From: JBQTHD01 sp052390275
Lineage (GTDB): Bacteria; Actinomycetota; Acidimicrobiia; Acidimicrobiales; AC-14
Reading direction: 5' to 3'
Length of the DNA: 64,000 nucleotides
Assembly (NCBI GenBank): GCA_052390275.1
Contig: JBQTHD010000004.1
Location: 38,062-102,061, forward strand
Positions 13,415 through 21,514 of the stretch are shown piece by piece. The first letter of the stretch is position 1. Every line of letters begins with the position of its first letter. The position numbers and the translations under genes were made by a program. The notes below the pieces were generated by a model. The model was not told the DNA's origin, did not search any database, and saw nothing but the letters and a program-made list of their open reading frames with translations.

Positions 13415-13729
13415 GTGGCCCAAAAGATTCGGATCCGGCTCAAGGCCTACGACCACGAGATCGTGGACCAGTCCACCAAGAAGATCGTCGAAACGGTGAT
13501 CCGCACCCAGGCGAAGGTGCAGGGTCCGGTCCCTCTGCCCACAGAGAAGCACCGGTACACCGTCATCCGATCCCCCCACAAGGACAAGGACTCGCGGGAG
13601 CATTTCGAGATGCGGGTCCATAAGCGCCTCCTCGACATCCTCGAGCCCACTCCCAAGACCGTGGACTCTCTCCAGCGCCTGGACTTGCCGGCGGGCGTAG
13701 ATGTGGAGATCAAGATCCAACAGGTGTGA
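13415..13729 (+). CDS. rpsJ: 30S ribosomal protein S10
   Basis: The 104-residue product matches S10 throughout: KIRIRLKAYDHE at the start, the RSPHKDKDSREHFEMR loop that reaches the 30S head, and the typical C-terminus ending in IKIQQV. S10 also partners NusB in antitermination in other bacteria. The GTG start lies 7 nt after the tuf stop. Unusually, a 326-bp spacer separates this gene from rplC, which normally follows closely. Confidence 0.97.
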   Translation: MAQKIRIRLKAYDHEIVDQSTKKIVETVIRTQAKVQGPVPLPTEKHRYTVIRSPHKDKDSREHFEMRVHKRLLDILEPTPKTVDSLQRLDLPAGVDVEIKIQQV

Positions 13730-13742
13730 CCCGTTGTGGGTC

Positions 13743-13771
13743 TGGTCATGAGGCTGGGCCGCGTGTAAGCT
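13743..13771 (+). promoter_or_regulatory. Candidate promoter for the rplC-onward operon
   Basis: TGGTCA (13743-13748) and TAAGCT (13766-13771) are 17 nt apart; the -35 matches 4 of 6 and the -10 fits TANNNT. The predicted start near 13778 would give a leader of about 280 nt before rplC. Confidence 0.4.
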
Positions 13772-13787
13772 CCGTCGGCTTCTCTGG

Positions 13788-13891
13788 CTCATCTCAGGGC
13801 GGCCAGATGAGAAGTAGTCGTTACCGAAATTGATGTTCCCGGCCGCCGACTTCGGTACACCGGGACCCTCATCCAAAGCTCCGCCGGAGCT
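13788..13891 (+). promoter_or_regulatory. Structured leader between rpsJ and rplC
   Basis: The 326-bp spacer 13730-14055 contains no gene but several potential RNA stems: a 7-bp stem CTCATCT/AGATGAG (13788-13794 with 13805-13811), and a near-perfect palindrome AGCTCCG/CGGAGCT around a single C (13877-13891), with further GC-rich complementarity downstream. A ribosomal-protein autoregulatory element is possible but not shown. Confidence 0.35.
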
Positions 13892-14055
13892 CGCTGCGCA
13901 AGTGCAGCCACTCCGTGCGGAGCCTGCGCGTTGCCGCTGGTTTCCGCAGCCGGTCAAGCCGGCCTCCGGCGGCTCGGAAAGACACATCCGGACCACTATC
14001 CGCCTCATCTGGTACCCGAGTCGGCGAACCACACCGAGAACAGGACACGTTTGTC

Positions 14056-14709
14056 ATGGCCACCAAATCGATCGTCGGGGAGAAGGTGGGCATGACCCAG
14101 CTCTGGGACGACCAGAACCGGGTCATCGCGGTCACCATGGTCAAGGTGGCCCCTATGCGGGTCGTCCGGGTCAAGCGGGTCGACACCGATGGTTACAACG
14201 CCCTTCAGGTCACCTTCGGCTTCATCCGCCCCGGCCGCCTGAACCTGCCAGAGCGGGGCCACTTCAACCAGGCCGGCGTAGAGCCGGGCCGCCAGATCGT
14301 GGAACTCCGCATCGACGACGTCTCGGCATGGGAAGTTGGGTCCCAACTCGATGCCGGGGTGTTCGCCGAAGGGGACCTGGTCGATGTTCGCGGGGTGAGC
14401 AAGGGCAAGGGCTTTACCGGGGTGATGAAGCGCCACAACTTCAAGGGCCTGCCCGCCTCCCACGGCGCCCACGGAACTCACCGGACCCCTGGCTCCATCG
14501 GAGCCTGCGCCACCCCGGCTCGGGTGTTCAAGGGGACCAGGATGGCCGGACACTCCGGCCACCAGCAGGTGACGACTCTGAACCTGCGGGTGGTCAAGGC
14601 CGACGCTGAACGAGAACTTCTCCTGATCAAGGGGGCAGTGCCCGGACCCCGGGGCGGTCTGGTGGTCGTTCGCGACGCGGTGCGGACCACGGCGGGGCAA
14701 TCCAAGTGA
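14056..14709 (+). CDS. rplC: 50S ribosomal protein L3
   Basis: This 217-residue protein is an early-assembly factor of the large subunit near the peptidyl transferase centre. It begins MATKSIVGEKVGMTQ and carries the RGVSKGKGFTGVMKRH signature and the GHQQVTT loop with the glutamine methylated in E. coli. The ATG at 14056 has an AGGACA ribosome-binding sequence about 8 nt upstream; the frame is open further upstream but that part is not L3-like. The stop overlaps the rplD start by 4 nt (GTGA). Confidence 0.97.
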   Translation: MATKSIVGEKVGMTQLWDDQNRVIAVTMVKVAPMRVVRVKRVDTDGYNALQVTFGFIRPGRLNLPERGHFNQAGVEPGRQIVELRIDDVSAWEVGSQLDAGVFAEGDLVDVRGVSKGKGFTGVMKRHNFKGLPASHGAHGTHRTPGSIGACATPARVFKGTRMAGHSGHQQVTTLNLRVVKADAERELLLIKGAVPGPRGGLVVVRDAVRTTAGQSK

Positions 14710-15422
14710 AGCCGGCAAGCACAGGCCCCGGACCGGACCTGGTGGCTCGGGCCGTGCCGGTCATGACTCCCCACGGCACCAAAGGGGCCATGATCGATCT
14801 GGACCCCGTCCACTTCGGGGTGGCGCCGCACATGGCGGTCATGCACCAGGTCGTGACCGCCCAGTTGGCGGCGGCTCGTTCCGGAACGCAAAGCACCAAG
14901 ACCCGCGCAGAGGTGCGCGGCGGCGGTCGCAAGCCCTGGCGCCAGAAGGGTTCGGGCAAGGCTCGCCAGGGTTCGTCGAGGGCACCGCACTGGGTGGGCG
15001 GCGGCGTGGCACTGGGCCCCAAGCCCCGCAGCTACCGCCAGCGCACCCCCAAGAAGATGGTTTCGCTGGCTCTTCGATCTGCCCTTTCCGATCGGGCGTC
15101 ACTGGACCGGGTCGTGGTGGTCGAGGGGTGGACGTTCGATCCGCCCAAGACCAAGGCGGCCCAGGCGGCCTTGTCCGCCCTTGGAGTCACAGGTCGGGCG
15201 TTGATCGTCCTGGCCGATAGCGACGAGCATGCCTGGCTGGCGTTTCGCAACCTGGCGTCGGTCCACCTCATCACCCCGGGCGAACTCAACGCCTACGACG
15301 TCCTGTGCAGCGACTGGGTCGTCTTTACTCGGGCGGCTCTGCCGACCTCGGTGGTGGAAACCCCCGCCGCAGAGCCGCCCGGGGGCTCTCCCGATACCGG
15401 ATCACAGGAAGGTGACCGATGA
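14706..15422 (+). CDS. rplD: 50S ribosomal protein L4
   Basis: L4 lines the exit tunnel and in E. coli represses the S10 operon. The 238-residue product shows the tunnel-loop sequence KTRAEVRGGGRKPWRQKGSGKARQ in two parts and the helical C-terminal domain. The GTG at 14706 forms a GTGA overlap with rplC and adds about 20 residues compared with common L4 proteins; the ATG at 14764 is a less likely alternative. The C-terminus carries a Pro/Gly/Ser-rich extension of about 20 residues. It overlaps rplW by 4 nt (ATGA). Confidence 0.95.
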   Translation: MKPASTGPGPDLVARAVPVMTPHGTKGAMIDLDPVHFGVAPHMAVMHQVVTAQLAAARSGTQSTKTRAEVRGGGRKPWRQKGSGKARQGSSRAPHWVGGGVALGPKPRSYRQRTPKKMVSLALRSALSDRASLDRVVVVEGWTFDPPKTKAAQAALSALGVTGRALIVLADSDEHAWLAFRNLASVHLITPGELNAYDVLCSDWVVFTRAALPTSVVETPAAEPPGGSPDTGSQEGDR

Positions 15423-15709
15423 AGGACCCCCGGCAGGTGATCCTGCGCCCGGTGGTGAGCGAAAAGTCCTACGGCCTGTCCAACCACGGCGTCTACACCT
15501 TTGTGGTTCACCCCGATGCCAGCAAGATCGAGGTGCGCCAAGCGGTGGAGGCCATCTTCGACGTGGCCGTGGTCAAGGTGAACACGCTCAACCGCAAGGG
15601 CAAGCGCAAGCGGATGCGGCGTTCGGCCACATTCGGGAGCCGCCCGGACACCAAGCGGGCCGTGGTCACCCTGGCTCCCGGTGGGCGCATCGACTTGTTC
15701 GGAAACTGA
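15419..15709 (+). CDS. rplW: 50S ribosomal protein L23
   Basis: This 96-residue protein sits at the tunnel exit and is the docking site for trigger factor and SRP. It starts MKDPRQVILRPVVSEKSY and has the basic loop NRKGKRKRMR typical of the family. The start is fixed by the ATGA overlap with rplD. A 94-bp spacer without recognisable features precedes rplB. Confidence 0.97.
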   Translation: MKDPRQVILRPVVSEKSYGLSNHGVYTFVVHPDASKIEVRQAVEAIFDVAVVKVNTLNRKGKRKRMRRSATFGSRPDTKRAVVTLAPGGRIDLFGN

Positions 15710-15803
15710 TTGAAACCGGACATGACCACCATCACCAAACTCCGCCTCGCCGCGGCCAGCCCCCCGTGGGTCGGTTCGCCGTGGAACGAAAGCATCGGGT
15801 GCC

Positions 15804-16640
15804 ATGACGCTGCGTAAGCGAAAGCCGACCTCTGCCGGCCGGCGGTTCCAGACCGTCTCGGATTTCTCCGAGATCACCACTGACAAGCCGGAGAAATCCC
15901 TGCTGGTTCCGTTGTCGAGCAGTGGTGGCCGCAACTCCTATGGCCGCAAGACGGCTCGCCACCGGGGAGGCGGACATAAGCGCCAGTACCGCCTGGTCGA
16001 CTTCAAGCGGGACAAGGACCACATCCCGGCCAAGGTGGCCACCATCGAGTACGACCCCAATCGCAACGCCCGTATCGCTTTGTTGCACTACGCCGACGGG
16101 GAGAAGCGCTACATCCTCGCCCCGGCGAAGGTGGGAGTGGGCGACGTACTCCAAAGCGGGCAGGGCGCCGACATCCGGCCCGGCAACGCCATGGCCCTGC
16201 GCTACATCCCGTTGGGGACCAACGTCCACAACGTCGAACTGAAGCCCGGCGCCGGCGGGCGCATGGGCCGCGGAGCAGGAACCAGTATCCAGTTGGTGGC
16301 CAAAGAAGGGGCCTTGGCCACCCTGCGCCTGCCCAGCACCGAGACGCGCCGGGTTTCCATCGACTGCCGGGCCACCATCGGGGAGGTGGGTAACGCCGAG
16401 GCCGAACTGATCTCCATCGGCAAGGCCGGCCGCAACCGCTGGAAGGGTGTCCGTCCCCAGACTCGGGGAGTGGCCATGAACCCGGTGGACCACCCGCTGG
16501 GCGGCGGGGAAGGAAAGACCTCCGGCGGTCGCCATCCGGTATCTCCCTGGGGTCAGCCCGAGGGCCGGACCCGCAACACCCAGAAGGCCTCTCAGAAACT
16601 CATCGTGCGGCGGCGTCGCAGCCGCGGGGCCCGGAGGTAG
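15804..16640 (+). CDS. rplB: 50S ribosomal protein L2
   Basis: This 278-residue protein is essential for subunit association and peptidyl transfer. The family signature is clear: RHRGGGHKRQYR near residue 60, and the C-terminal MNPVDHPLGGGEGK block that contains the critical histidine. The length is normal. It lies 6 nt before rpsS. The ATG start gives MTLRKRKPTSAGRR, matching the usual N-terminus in spirit, with the family-typical RRFQTVSDFSEIT sequence directly after. Confidence 0.98.
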   Translation: MTLRKRKPTSAGRRFQTVSDFSEITTDKPEKSLLVPLSSSGGRNSYGRKTARHRGGGHKRQYRLVDFKRDKDHIPAKVATIEYDPNRNARIALLHYADGEKRYILAPAKVGVGDVLQSGQGADIRPGNAMALRYIPLGTNVHNVELKPGAGGRMGRGAGTSIQLVAKEGALATLRLPSTETRRVSIDCRATIGEVGNAEAELISIGKAGRNRWKGVRPQTRGVAMNPVDHPLGGGEGKTSGGRHPVSPWGQPEGRTRNTQKASQKLIVRRRRSRGARR

Positions 16641-16645
16641 CCGAT

Positions 16646-16924
16646 ATGCCCAGAAGCCTGAAGAAGGGCCCTTTCATCGACGCCCATCTGCTGAAGAAGG
16701 TTGACGACCTCAACGCCAAAGGCGAGAAACGGGTGATAAAGACCTGGTCCCGGCGGTCGACGATCATTCCCGACATGGTCGGGCACACCATTGCCGTTCA
16801 CGACGGCCGCAAGCACGTCCCCGTCTACATCACCGAGTCCATGGTTGGTCACAAGTTGGGTGAGTTCGCCCTGACCCGGACCTTCCGCTTTCATGCTGGC
16901 CAAGAACGGGCCGGGCGGCGGTAG
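16646..16924 (+). CDS. rpsS: 30S ribosomal protein S19
   Basis: The 92-residue product begins MPRSLKKGPFIDAHLLKK and contains the KTWSRRSTIIPDMVGHTIAVHDG core, both hallmarks of S19, which binds 16S rRNA in the 30S head together with S13. Length and gene order are standard. rplV starts 8 nt after the stop. Confidence 0.98.
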   Translation: MPRSLKKGPFIDAHLLKKVDDLNAKGEKRVIKTWSRRSTIIPDMVGHTIAVHDGRKHVPVYITESMVGHKLGEFALTRTFRFHAGQERAGRR

Positions 16925-16932
16925 GGGCTGCC

Positions 16933-17553
16933 ATGACTGGACCCAAGCTCAACGAGTCCCCGGTCTACCGGGCCCGGGCCGAAGCGGCCGCCCGGCCGGT
17001 CGATCCCTCGCCCTCGGCCAAGGCGATCGCTCGTTACATCCGCACCTCCCCCTACAAGGTTCGCCAGGTCCTGGACCTGATCCGGGGCCACGACGTGGCC
17101 CGGGCAGCCGAAATCCTGCGCTTCTGCGAACGCTCCGCCGCCGACGTGGTGGGCAAGGTTCTGGCTTCGGCCGTGGCCAACGGTGAGCACAACCACTCAC
17201 TTGCCGCCGAGGATCTCTTTGTATCGGCCTGCTTCGCCGACGAGGGCCCGACCCTCAAGCGCTGGCGCCCCCGGGCCCGGGGCCGGGCCACCCGGATCCG
17301 TAAGCGGACGTGCCACGTCACCGTGGTCGTCAGTCGGCTTCCCGATCGGGAGGTCACCCGGCGCCGGGCCGAGCGGGCCCAGGCCACTCTTGCCCGCCGC
17401 AGCCGACCTCGTCGTCCGACCCCGCCCGGAACCTCGACGACCCGATCATCGGCGGTTCCCGCCACCACCGCCGCCCCGGCGGCGACCGGATCTTCGGCCC
17501 GCCCGCCCGACACCGCCGCACCCACCTCGGGCCGCGGGCAGAACGAGGAGTAG
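16933..17553 (+). CDS. rplV: 50S ribosomal protein L22 with a long C-terminal tail
   Basis: Residues 20 to about 140 form the L22 fold, with SPYKVRQVLDLIRG near the start and the tunnel-lining hairpin region around LKRWRPRARGRATRIRKR. After the normal end, about 65 residues rich in Pro, Thr, Ala, Ser and Arg follow and are probably disordered, making the 206-residue product nearly twice the common length. Mycobacterial L22 also has a tail. The protein helps form the exit tunnel and the macrolide-binding surroundings. The stop is 2 nt before the rpsC start. Confidence 0.95.
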   Translation: MTGPKLNESPVYRARAEAAARPVDPSPSAKAIARYIRTSPYKVRQVLDLIRGHDVARAAEILRFCERSAADVVGKVLASAVANGEHNHSLAAEDLFVSACFADEGPTLKRWRPRARGRATRIRKRTCHVTVVVSRLPDREVTRRRAERAQATLARRSRPRRPTPPGTSTTRSSAVPATTAAPAATGSSARPPDTAAPTSGRGQNEE

Positions 17554-17555
17554 CC

Positions 17556-18482
17556 GTGGGTCAGAAGGTCAACCCTTACGGATTCCGCCTGGGGGTCACC
17601 ACGGACTGGAAGTCGCGGTGGTTCAGCCAGCGGGATTACAAGGATTATCTGATAGAGGATTGGAAGATTCGGGAGTACCTGATGCGCCAACTCCCTCACG
17701 CGGCCATCAGCCGGGTCGAGGTGGAGCGCACCCGGGACCGCCTGCGCATCGACGTGCACACCGCTCGCCCCGGGATCGTGATCGGCCGTAAAGGAGCCGA
17801 GGCCGAACGACTGCGGACGGACCTGGCCAAGATGACCGGCAACGTCAAAGTGCAACTCAACATCGTTGAGATCAAGCAGCCAGAACTCGACGCCGCACTT
17901 ATCGCCCAGGGCGTCGCGGACCAACTGGTGGGTCGGGTGAGCTTCCGACGAGCCATGAAGCGGGCCGTTCAGACGGCCCAGAAGGCCGGTGCTCTGGGTA
18001 TCCGGGTTCAGTGCTCAGGCCGCCTCGGCGGCTCGGAGATGTCCCGCAGCGAGTGGTACCGGGAAGGCCGGGTTCCGCTGCACACCCTGCGAGCCGACAT
18101 CGATTACGGCTTCCGGGAGGCCCGCACCACCTTTGGCCGGATAGGGGTGAAGACCTGGATCTACAAGGGCGACATCCTGCCGTACAAGACCTCGTCGGAG
18201 GACAAGATCGCCCGGGAAGCGGCCATGGCCGCCGGCGAGACCGCCGGACTGGCCCGGCCCCGGCGCATCATCTCCGCTGGTGGCGGGCGTCGCCGACCGG
18301 GCGAGGTCGATGGGGTGGTTGTGACCCCGGTGGTTCCCGGAGAGGAACTCCCCATCGAAGCCGTGCCCGTGGTCAAAGAGGCCGATCCGGAGTTGGAGCG
18401 ACTTCTGGCTGAGGAAGAGGAGATCGAGCGGCGCACCAAGCAGCACTCCGAGACTCCTCACTTCCGCAGCGGGGACGAGTGA
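17556..18482 (+). CDS. rpsC: 30S ribosomal protein S3
   Basis: GTG at 17556 gives MGQKVNPYGFRLG, the canonical S3 N-terminus. The KH domain with GRKGAEAERLR (GxxG loop) lies near residue 75, and the C-terminal domain with GIRVQCSGRLGGSEM follows. S3 forms part of the mRNA entry channel and its helicase site. At 308 residues it is longer than usual because of a C-terminal extension of about 60 residues that turns acidic (EEEEIERRTK). Upstream in-frame sequence inside rplV is not S3-like. Confidence 0.96.
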   Translation: MGQKVNPYGFRLGVTTDWKSRWFSQRDYKDYLIEDWKIREYLMRQLPHAAISRVEVERTRDRLRIDVHTARPGIVIGRKGAEAERLRTDLAKMTGNVKVQLNIVEIKQPELDAALIAQGVADQLVGRVSFRRAMKRAVQTAQKAGALGIRVQCSGRLGGSEMSRSEWYREGRVPLHTLRADIDYGFREARTTFGRIGVKTWIYKGDILPYKTSSEDKIAREAAMAAGETAGLARPRRIISAGGGRRRPGEVDGVVVTPVVPGEELPIEAVPVVKEADPELERLLAEEEEIERRTKQHSETPHFRSGDE

Positions 18483-18489
18483 CGTCGCC

Positions 18490-18906
18490 ATGTTGATGCC
18501 CAGGAGGGTCAAGCACCGCAAGCAGCACCGGGGTCGCCTTACCGGGGTGGCGTCGGGCGGCACCGCCGTCAACCACGGGGACTTTGGAATCCAGGCGATG
18601 GAGCCCGGCTGGATAACCGCCCGCCAGATCGAGGCGGCCCGTATCGCCATGACCCGCCACGTCAAGCGGGGCGGCAAGGTCTGGATCAACATCTTCCCGG
18701 ACAAGCCCGTCACGGCCAAGCCGGCAGAGACCCGGATGGGGTCGGGAAAGGGAAACCCGGAGCACTGGGTGGCGGTGGTCAAGCCCGGCCGTGTCATGTT
18801 CGAGTTGGGTGGAGTGGCCGAACCCCTGGCCCGGGAGGCTATGGCCCGGGCCATCCAGAAGTTGCCCATCAAAGCTCGCATCATTTCCGCCATCGAGGAG
18901 GTGTGA
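18490..18906 (+). CDS. rplP: 50S ribosomal protein L16
   Basis: The 138-residue product opens with MLMPRRVKHRKQHRG, the standard L16 start, and includes the GDFGIQAMEPGWITARQIEAAR block in pieces. L16 contacts A-site tRNA and 5S rRNA region and is a late-assembly protein. An AGGAGGTG Shine-Dalgarno for rpmC lies in its last codons. Length and context are normal. Confidence 0.97.
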   Translation: MLMPRRVKHRKQHRGRLTGVASGGTAVNHGDFGIQAMEPGWITARQIEAARIAMTRHVKRGGKVWINIFPDKPVTAKPAETRMGSGKGNPEHWVAVVKPGRVMFELGGVAEPLAREAMARAIQKLPIKARIISAIEEV

Positions 18907-18908
18907 CC

Positions 18909-19238
18909 ATGACCAAGGCGTCGGAGTTGCGGAGCCTGAGCCCCGATGAACTGGCCAGTCGGCTGGATGAGGCGTCCAAGGACCTTTTCGCTGTCCGGTT
19001 CCAGTTGGTCACGGGGCAGATGGACAACTCGGCCCGGGTCCCAGCCCTGCGCAAGGAGATAGCGCGAATCAACACCCTCCTTCGCGAAGCCGAGATCGCC
19101 GCCGCCGAGGATGCGGCGCAGGCCAGGGCGAAAGCCCACGCCGCCGAACTGGCCGACCGCCGGGCCCGGGCCGCGGCCCGACGCCGGGGCGTTGTCGCCG
19201 GGGTGGCCACCGAGAGTCGAACTGATGAGGTCAGGTGA
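18909..19238 (+). CDS. rpmC: 50S ribosomal protein L29, C-terminally extended
   Basis: ATG at 18909 is preferred because GAGGAGGTG (18896-18904 approximately) lies 5-6 nt upstream; the GTG at 18903 sits inside that site. The first 65 or so residues match L29 (ASELRSLSPDEL, DLFAVRFQLVTGQ, RVPALRKEIARINTLL). About 43 extra residues, rich in Ala, Arg and Glu and probably helical, follow. L29 lies at the tunnel exit next to L23. The stop overlaps the GTG of rpsQ. Confidence 0.93.
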   Translation: MTKASELRSLSPDELASRLDEASKDLFAVRFQLVTGQMDNSARVPALRKEIARINTLLREAEIAAAEDAAQARAKAHAAELADRRARAAARRRGVVAGVATESRTDEVR

Positions 19239-19564
19239 GCGTTATGGGTGATCCCCAATCGGGCGGAATCGAAGCCGCTGGAAAACAGTCCGTGGACGCC
19301 GTGCCGCCCCCCCGGGCCAACCGGCGAAAGGTGCGCGAGGGTCTGGTCGTTTCTGCAGCCATGAACAAGACGGTGGTCGTCGCGGTGGTGGAACGGGTTC
19401 GCCACCCCCGCTACGCCAAGACGGTCCAGCGCTCAACCCGGGTGCAGGCCCACGACGAAACCAACGATGCCCGCAAGGGAGACCGGGTTCGCATCGTGGA
19501 GACCCGGCCCATCTCCAAGCTCAAACGGTTCCGGGTGGCCGAAGTCCTGGAGCGCGCCAAGTGA
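19235..19564 (+). CDS. rpsQ: 30S ribosomal protein S17
   Basis: The S17 core is clear: KVREGLVVSAAMNKTVVVAV, then HPRYAKTVQRSTRVQAHDE, and RIVETRPISKLKRFRV at the end. S17 is a primary 16S rRNA-binding protein. From the GTG at 19235 (GTGA overlap with rpmC) the product has 109 residues, of which the first 30 or so form a polar N-terminal extension. ATG at 19244 is an alternative with similar spacing to AGGTGA. The stop overlaps rplN by 4 nt. Confidence 0.93.
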   Translation: MSVMGDPQSGGIEAAGKQSVDAVPPPRANRRKVREGLVVSAAMNKTVVVAVVERVRHPRYAKTVQRSTRVQAHDETNDARKGDRVRIVETRPISKLKRFRVAEVLERAK

Positions 19565-19929
19565 TCCAGCAGGAGACGCGCCTGCGGGTCGCCGACAACT
19601 CCGGGGCCAAGGAGATCCTCTGCATCAAGGTGCTGGGGGGGACCCGCCGCCGCTATGCATCGATCGGCGACGTGATCATCGCCACGGTGAAGGTGGCCAT
19701 CCCTGGGGCAGCGGTGAAGAAGGGCGACGTGGTCCGGTGTGTGGTGGTGCGTACCGCCAAGGAGAACCGCCGCCCGGACGGTAGCTATATCCGGTTCGAT
19801 GAGAATGCCGCGGTGTTGATCAATGACGCTCTTCAGCCCCGGGGAACCCGCATATTCGGCCCAGTCGGCCGGGAACTGCGGGACAAAAAGTTCATGAAGA
19901 TCATTTCGCTCGCCCCTGAGGTGCTGTGA
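19561..19929 (+). CDS. rplN: 50S ribosomal protein L14
   Basis: The 122-residue product has the exact L14 length and begins MIQQETRLRVADNSGAKE, with the family signature around ASIGDVIIATVK and the C-terminal end KIISLAPEVL. L14 forms inter-subunit bridges and binds the silencing factor RsfS in other bacteria. The GTG start overlaps the rpsQ stop (GTGA); the stop overlaps the rplX ATG by one base. Confidence 0.98.
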   Translation: MIQQETRLRVADNSGAKEILCIKVLGGTRRRYASIGDVIIATVKVAIPGAAVKKGDVVRCVVVRTAKENRRPDGSYIRFDENAAVLINDALQPRGTRIFGPVGRELRDKKFMKIISLAPEVL

Positions 19930-20234
19930 TGAAACTGCGTAAGGGTGACAAGGTTCGGGTTCTCACCGGCAAGGACCGGGGTAAGGAGGGCGAAATCATC
20001 ACTGCCATCCCTGCCGAGAACAAGGTGGTCGTCCAGGGCGTGAACATCGCCAAGCGCCACCAGCGGGCGCTGAAGGCCACCATGTCGGCCGGGATCATCG
20101 ACCGGGAGATGCCCATCTCGGCCTCCAACGTGGCCCTCATCTGCCCGGAGACTCATAAGCCCACCCGGGTGGGTTACCGCTTCGAGGACGGCGGGAAGGT
20201 GCGCATCAGCCGGCGATCGGGTGCCGCCATATGA
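19929..20234 (+). CDS. rplX: 50S ribosomal protein L24
   Basis: This 101-residue assembly initiator shows the KOW motif at the start (MKLRKGDKVRVLTGKDRGKEG) and the conserved VEGVN-like turn as VQGVNIAKRH. The ATG at 19929 (TGATG with the rplN stop) is chosen over the GTG three bases upstream. The stop overlaps rplE by 4 nt (ATGA). Confidence 0.97.
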   Translation: MKLRKGDKVRVLTGKDRGKEGEIITAIPAENKVVVQGVNIAKRHQRALKATMSAGIIDREMPISASNVALICPETHKPTRVGYRFEDGGKVRISRRSGAAI

Positions 20235-20803
20235 GCGCCCCCACGGCTGAGGCCGCTCCTCGCCTCAAGGCCCTCTACGAGGCCGAGCTTCGCTCCGGCC
20301 TGGCCGAGAGCCTGGGCCTCGGCAATATCATGCAGGTTCCCCGAATGGACAAGATCGTCATCAACATGGGTGTTGGCCGGGCCACCCAGCAGGCATCATT
20401 GCTGGAAGGGGCCATCAAGGATCTCACTGCCATAACGGGACAGAAGCCGATCGTCACTAAAGCCCGGACTTCAATCGCCTCGTTCAAGCTCCGAGAAGGG
20501 AACGCCATCGGAGCCAAGGTGACCCTGCGAGGCGTCCGAATGTGGGAGTTCTTCGATCGCCTGGTCAGCCTGGCCATCCCTCGCATCCGGGACTTTCGCG
20601 GTCTTCCGGCCAGTTCGTTCGACGGCCGGGGCAACTACACCTTCGGGGTTACGGAGCAGTTGATTTTTCCGGAGATCGACTATGACAAGGTCGACACCAT
20701 CAGGGGCATGGATATAACCATCGTGACCACGGCGCGAACCGATTCCGAAGGCAAGGCCTTGCTGGCGGCTTTCGGGTTTCCGTTCCGGCGTGAGGGGAGC
20801 TGA
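20231..20803 (+). CDS. rplE: 50S ribosomal protein L5
   Basis: This 190-residue 5S rRNA-binding protein carries VPRMDKIVINMGVG near residue 38, the TGQKPIVTKARTSIASFKLREG block, and the FGVTEQLIFPEIDYDKV signature. The start is set by the ATGA overlap with rplX. The short gap of 4 nt to the downstream zinc-type S14 gene matches the usual order. Confidence 0.98.
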   Translation: MSAPTAEAAPRLKALYEAELRSGLAESLGLGNIMQVPRMDKIVINMGVGRATQQASLLEGAIKDLTAITGQKPIVTKARTSIASFKLREGNAIGAKVTLRGVRMWEFFDRLVSLAIPRIRDFRGLPASSFDGRGNYTFGVTEQLIFPEIDYDKVDTIRGMDITIVTTARTDSEGKALLAAFGFPFRREGS

Positions 20804-20807
20804 CAGG

Positions 20808-20993
20808 GTGGCAAAGAAGGGGCTCATTCAAAAGCAGCAGGCCAAGCCCAAGTTCAAGGTGCGGGCCTACACCCGATGTCGCCGATGCGGGAGAAGCCGG
20901 GCCGTTTACCGTCAGTTCGGCCTGTGCCGAATCTGCCTGCGGGAGATGGTCCATGCCGGGGAGGTCCCCGGCGTGACCAAGGCCAGCTGGTGA
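20808..20993 (+). CDS. rpsZ: 30S ribosomal protein S14, zinc-binding type
   Basis: GTG at 20808 gives a 61-residue protein beginning MAKKGLIQKQ. It keeps the four zinc ligands as CRRC and CRIC, so this is the short zinc-ribbon (C+) form of S14. The usual CxxC spacing of 24-40 region is intact and the end VPGVTKASW is canonical. Upstream in-frame residues inside rplE are not part of the family. A zinc-free paralogue, if any, is outside the window. Confidence 0.96.
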   Translation: MAKKGLIQKQQAKPKFKVRAYTRCRRCGRSRAVYRQFGLCRICLREMVHAGEVPGVTKASW

Positions 20994-21063
20994 CCGGCCA
21001 ACCGGTCTCGGGCCGGCAGCCGAGCGGAAGGCAATCGCGCACCGTGGCAAGGGGGGTCCGACC

Positions 21064-21468
21064 ATGACCATGACCGACCCGGTGGCGGACATGCTGACGC
21101 GCCTGCGCAACGGTTCCGTTGCCCGCCAGGAGGTCATCCGGATGCCGGCCTCCAAGCTGAAGGGGGCCTTGGCCGCCATCTTGCGCCGAGAGGGCTACAT
21201 CAGCGATTTCAAAGTCTCCGCGGCCTCCGACCGGCCCGGGCAGGTGCTCGAGATCACCCTCAAGTACACCGCCGAGCGGGCCCCGACCATCTCGGGCCTG
21301 AAGCGGGTTTCCAAGCCTGGCCTGCGGGTCTACACCCCGGCCGACCGGCTGCCCCGGGTCCTGGGAGGCCTGGGCGTAGCTGTGCTTTCCACCAGTCAGG
21401 GCCTGCTGACCGACCGGGAGGCCCGGTCGCGGCGAGTGGGCGGCGAGGTGCTCTGTTATGTCTGGTAA
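21064..21468 (+). CDS. rpsH: 30S ribosomal protein S8
   Basis: The 134-residue product starts MTMTDPVADMLTRLRN and ends with GEVLCYVW, both typical of S8, which binds helix 21 of 16S rRNA and represses the spc operon in E. coli. The conserved VLSTSQGLLTDREAR motif is present. A second in-frame ATG at 21070 would shorten it by two residues. A 70-bp spacer lies upstream. Confidence 0.97.
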   Translation: MTMTDPVADMLTRLRNGSVARQEVIRMPASKLKGALAAILRREGYISDFKVSAASDRPGQVLEITLKYTAERAPTISGLKRVSKPGLRVYTPADRLPRVLGGLGVAVLSTSQGLLTDREARSRRVGGEVLCYVW

Positions 21469-21514
21469 CCGGCCGGTTCCCGGTGTCGGGGCCCGATCCG
21501 AGGAGAGTTTCTGA

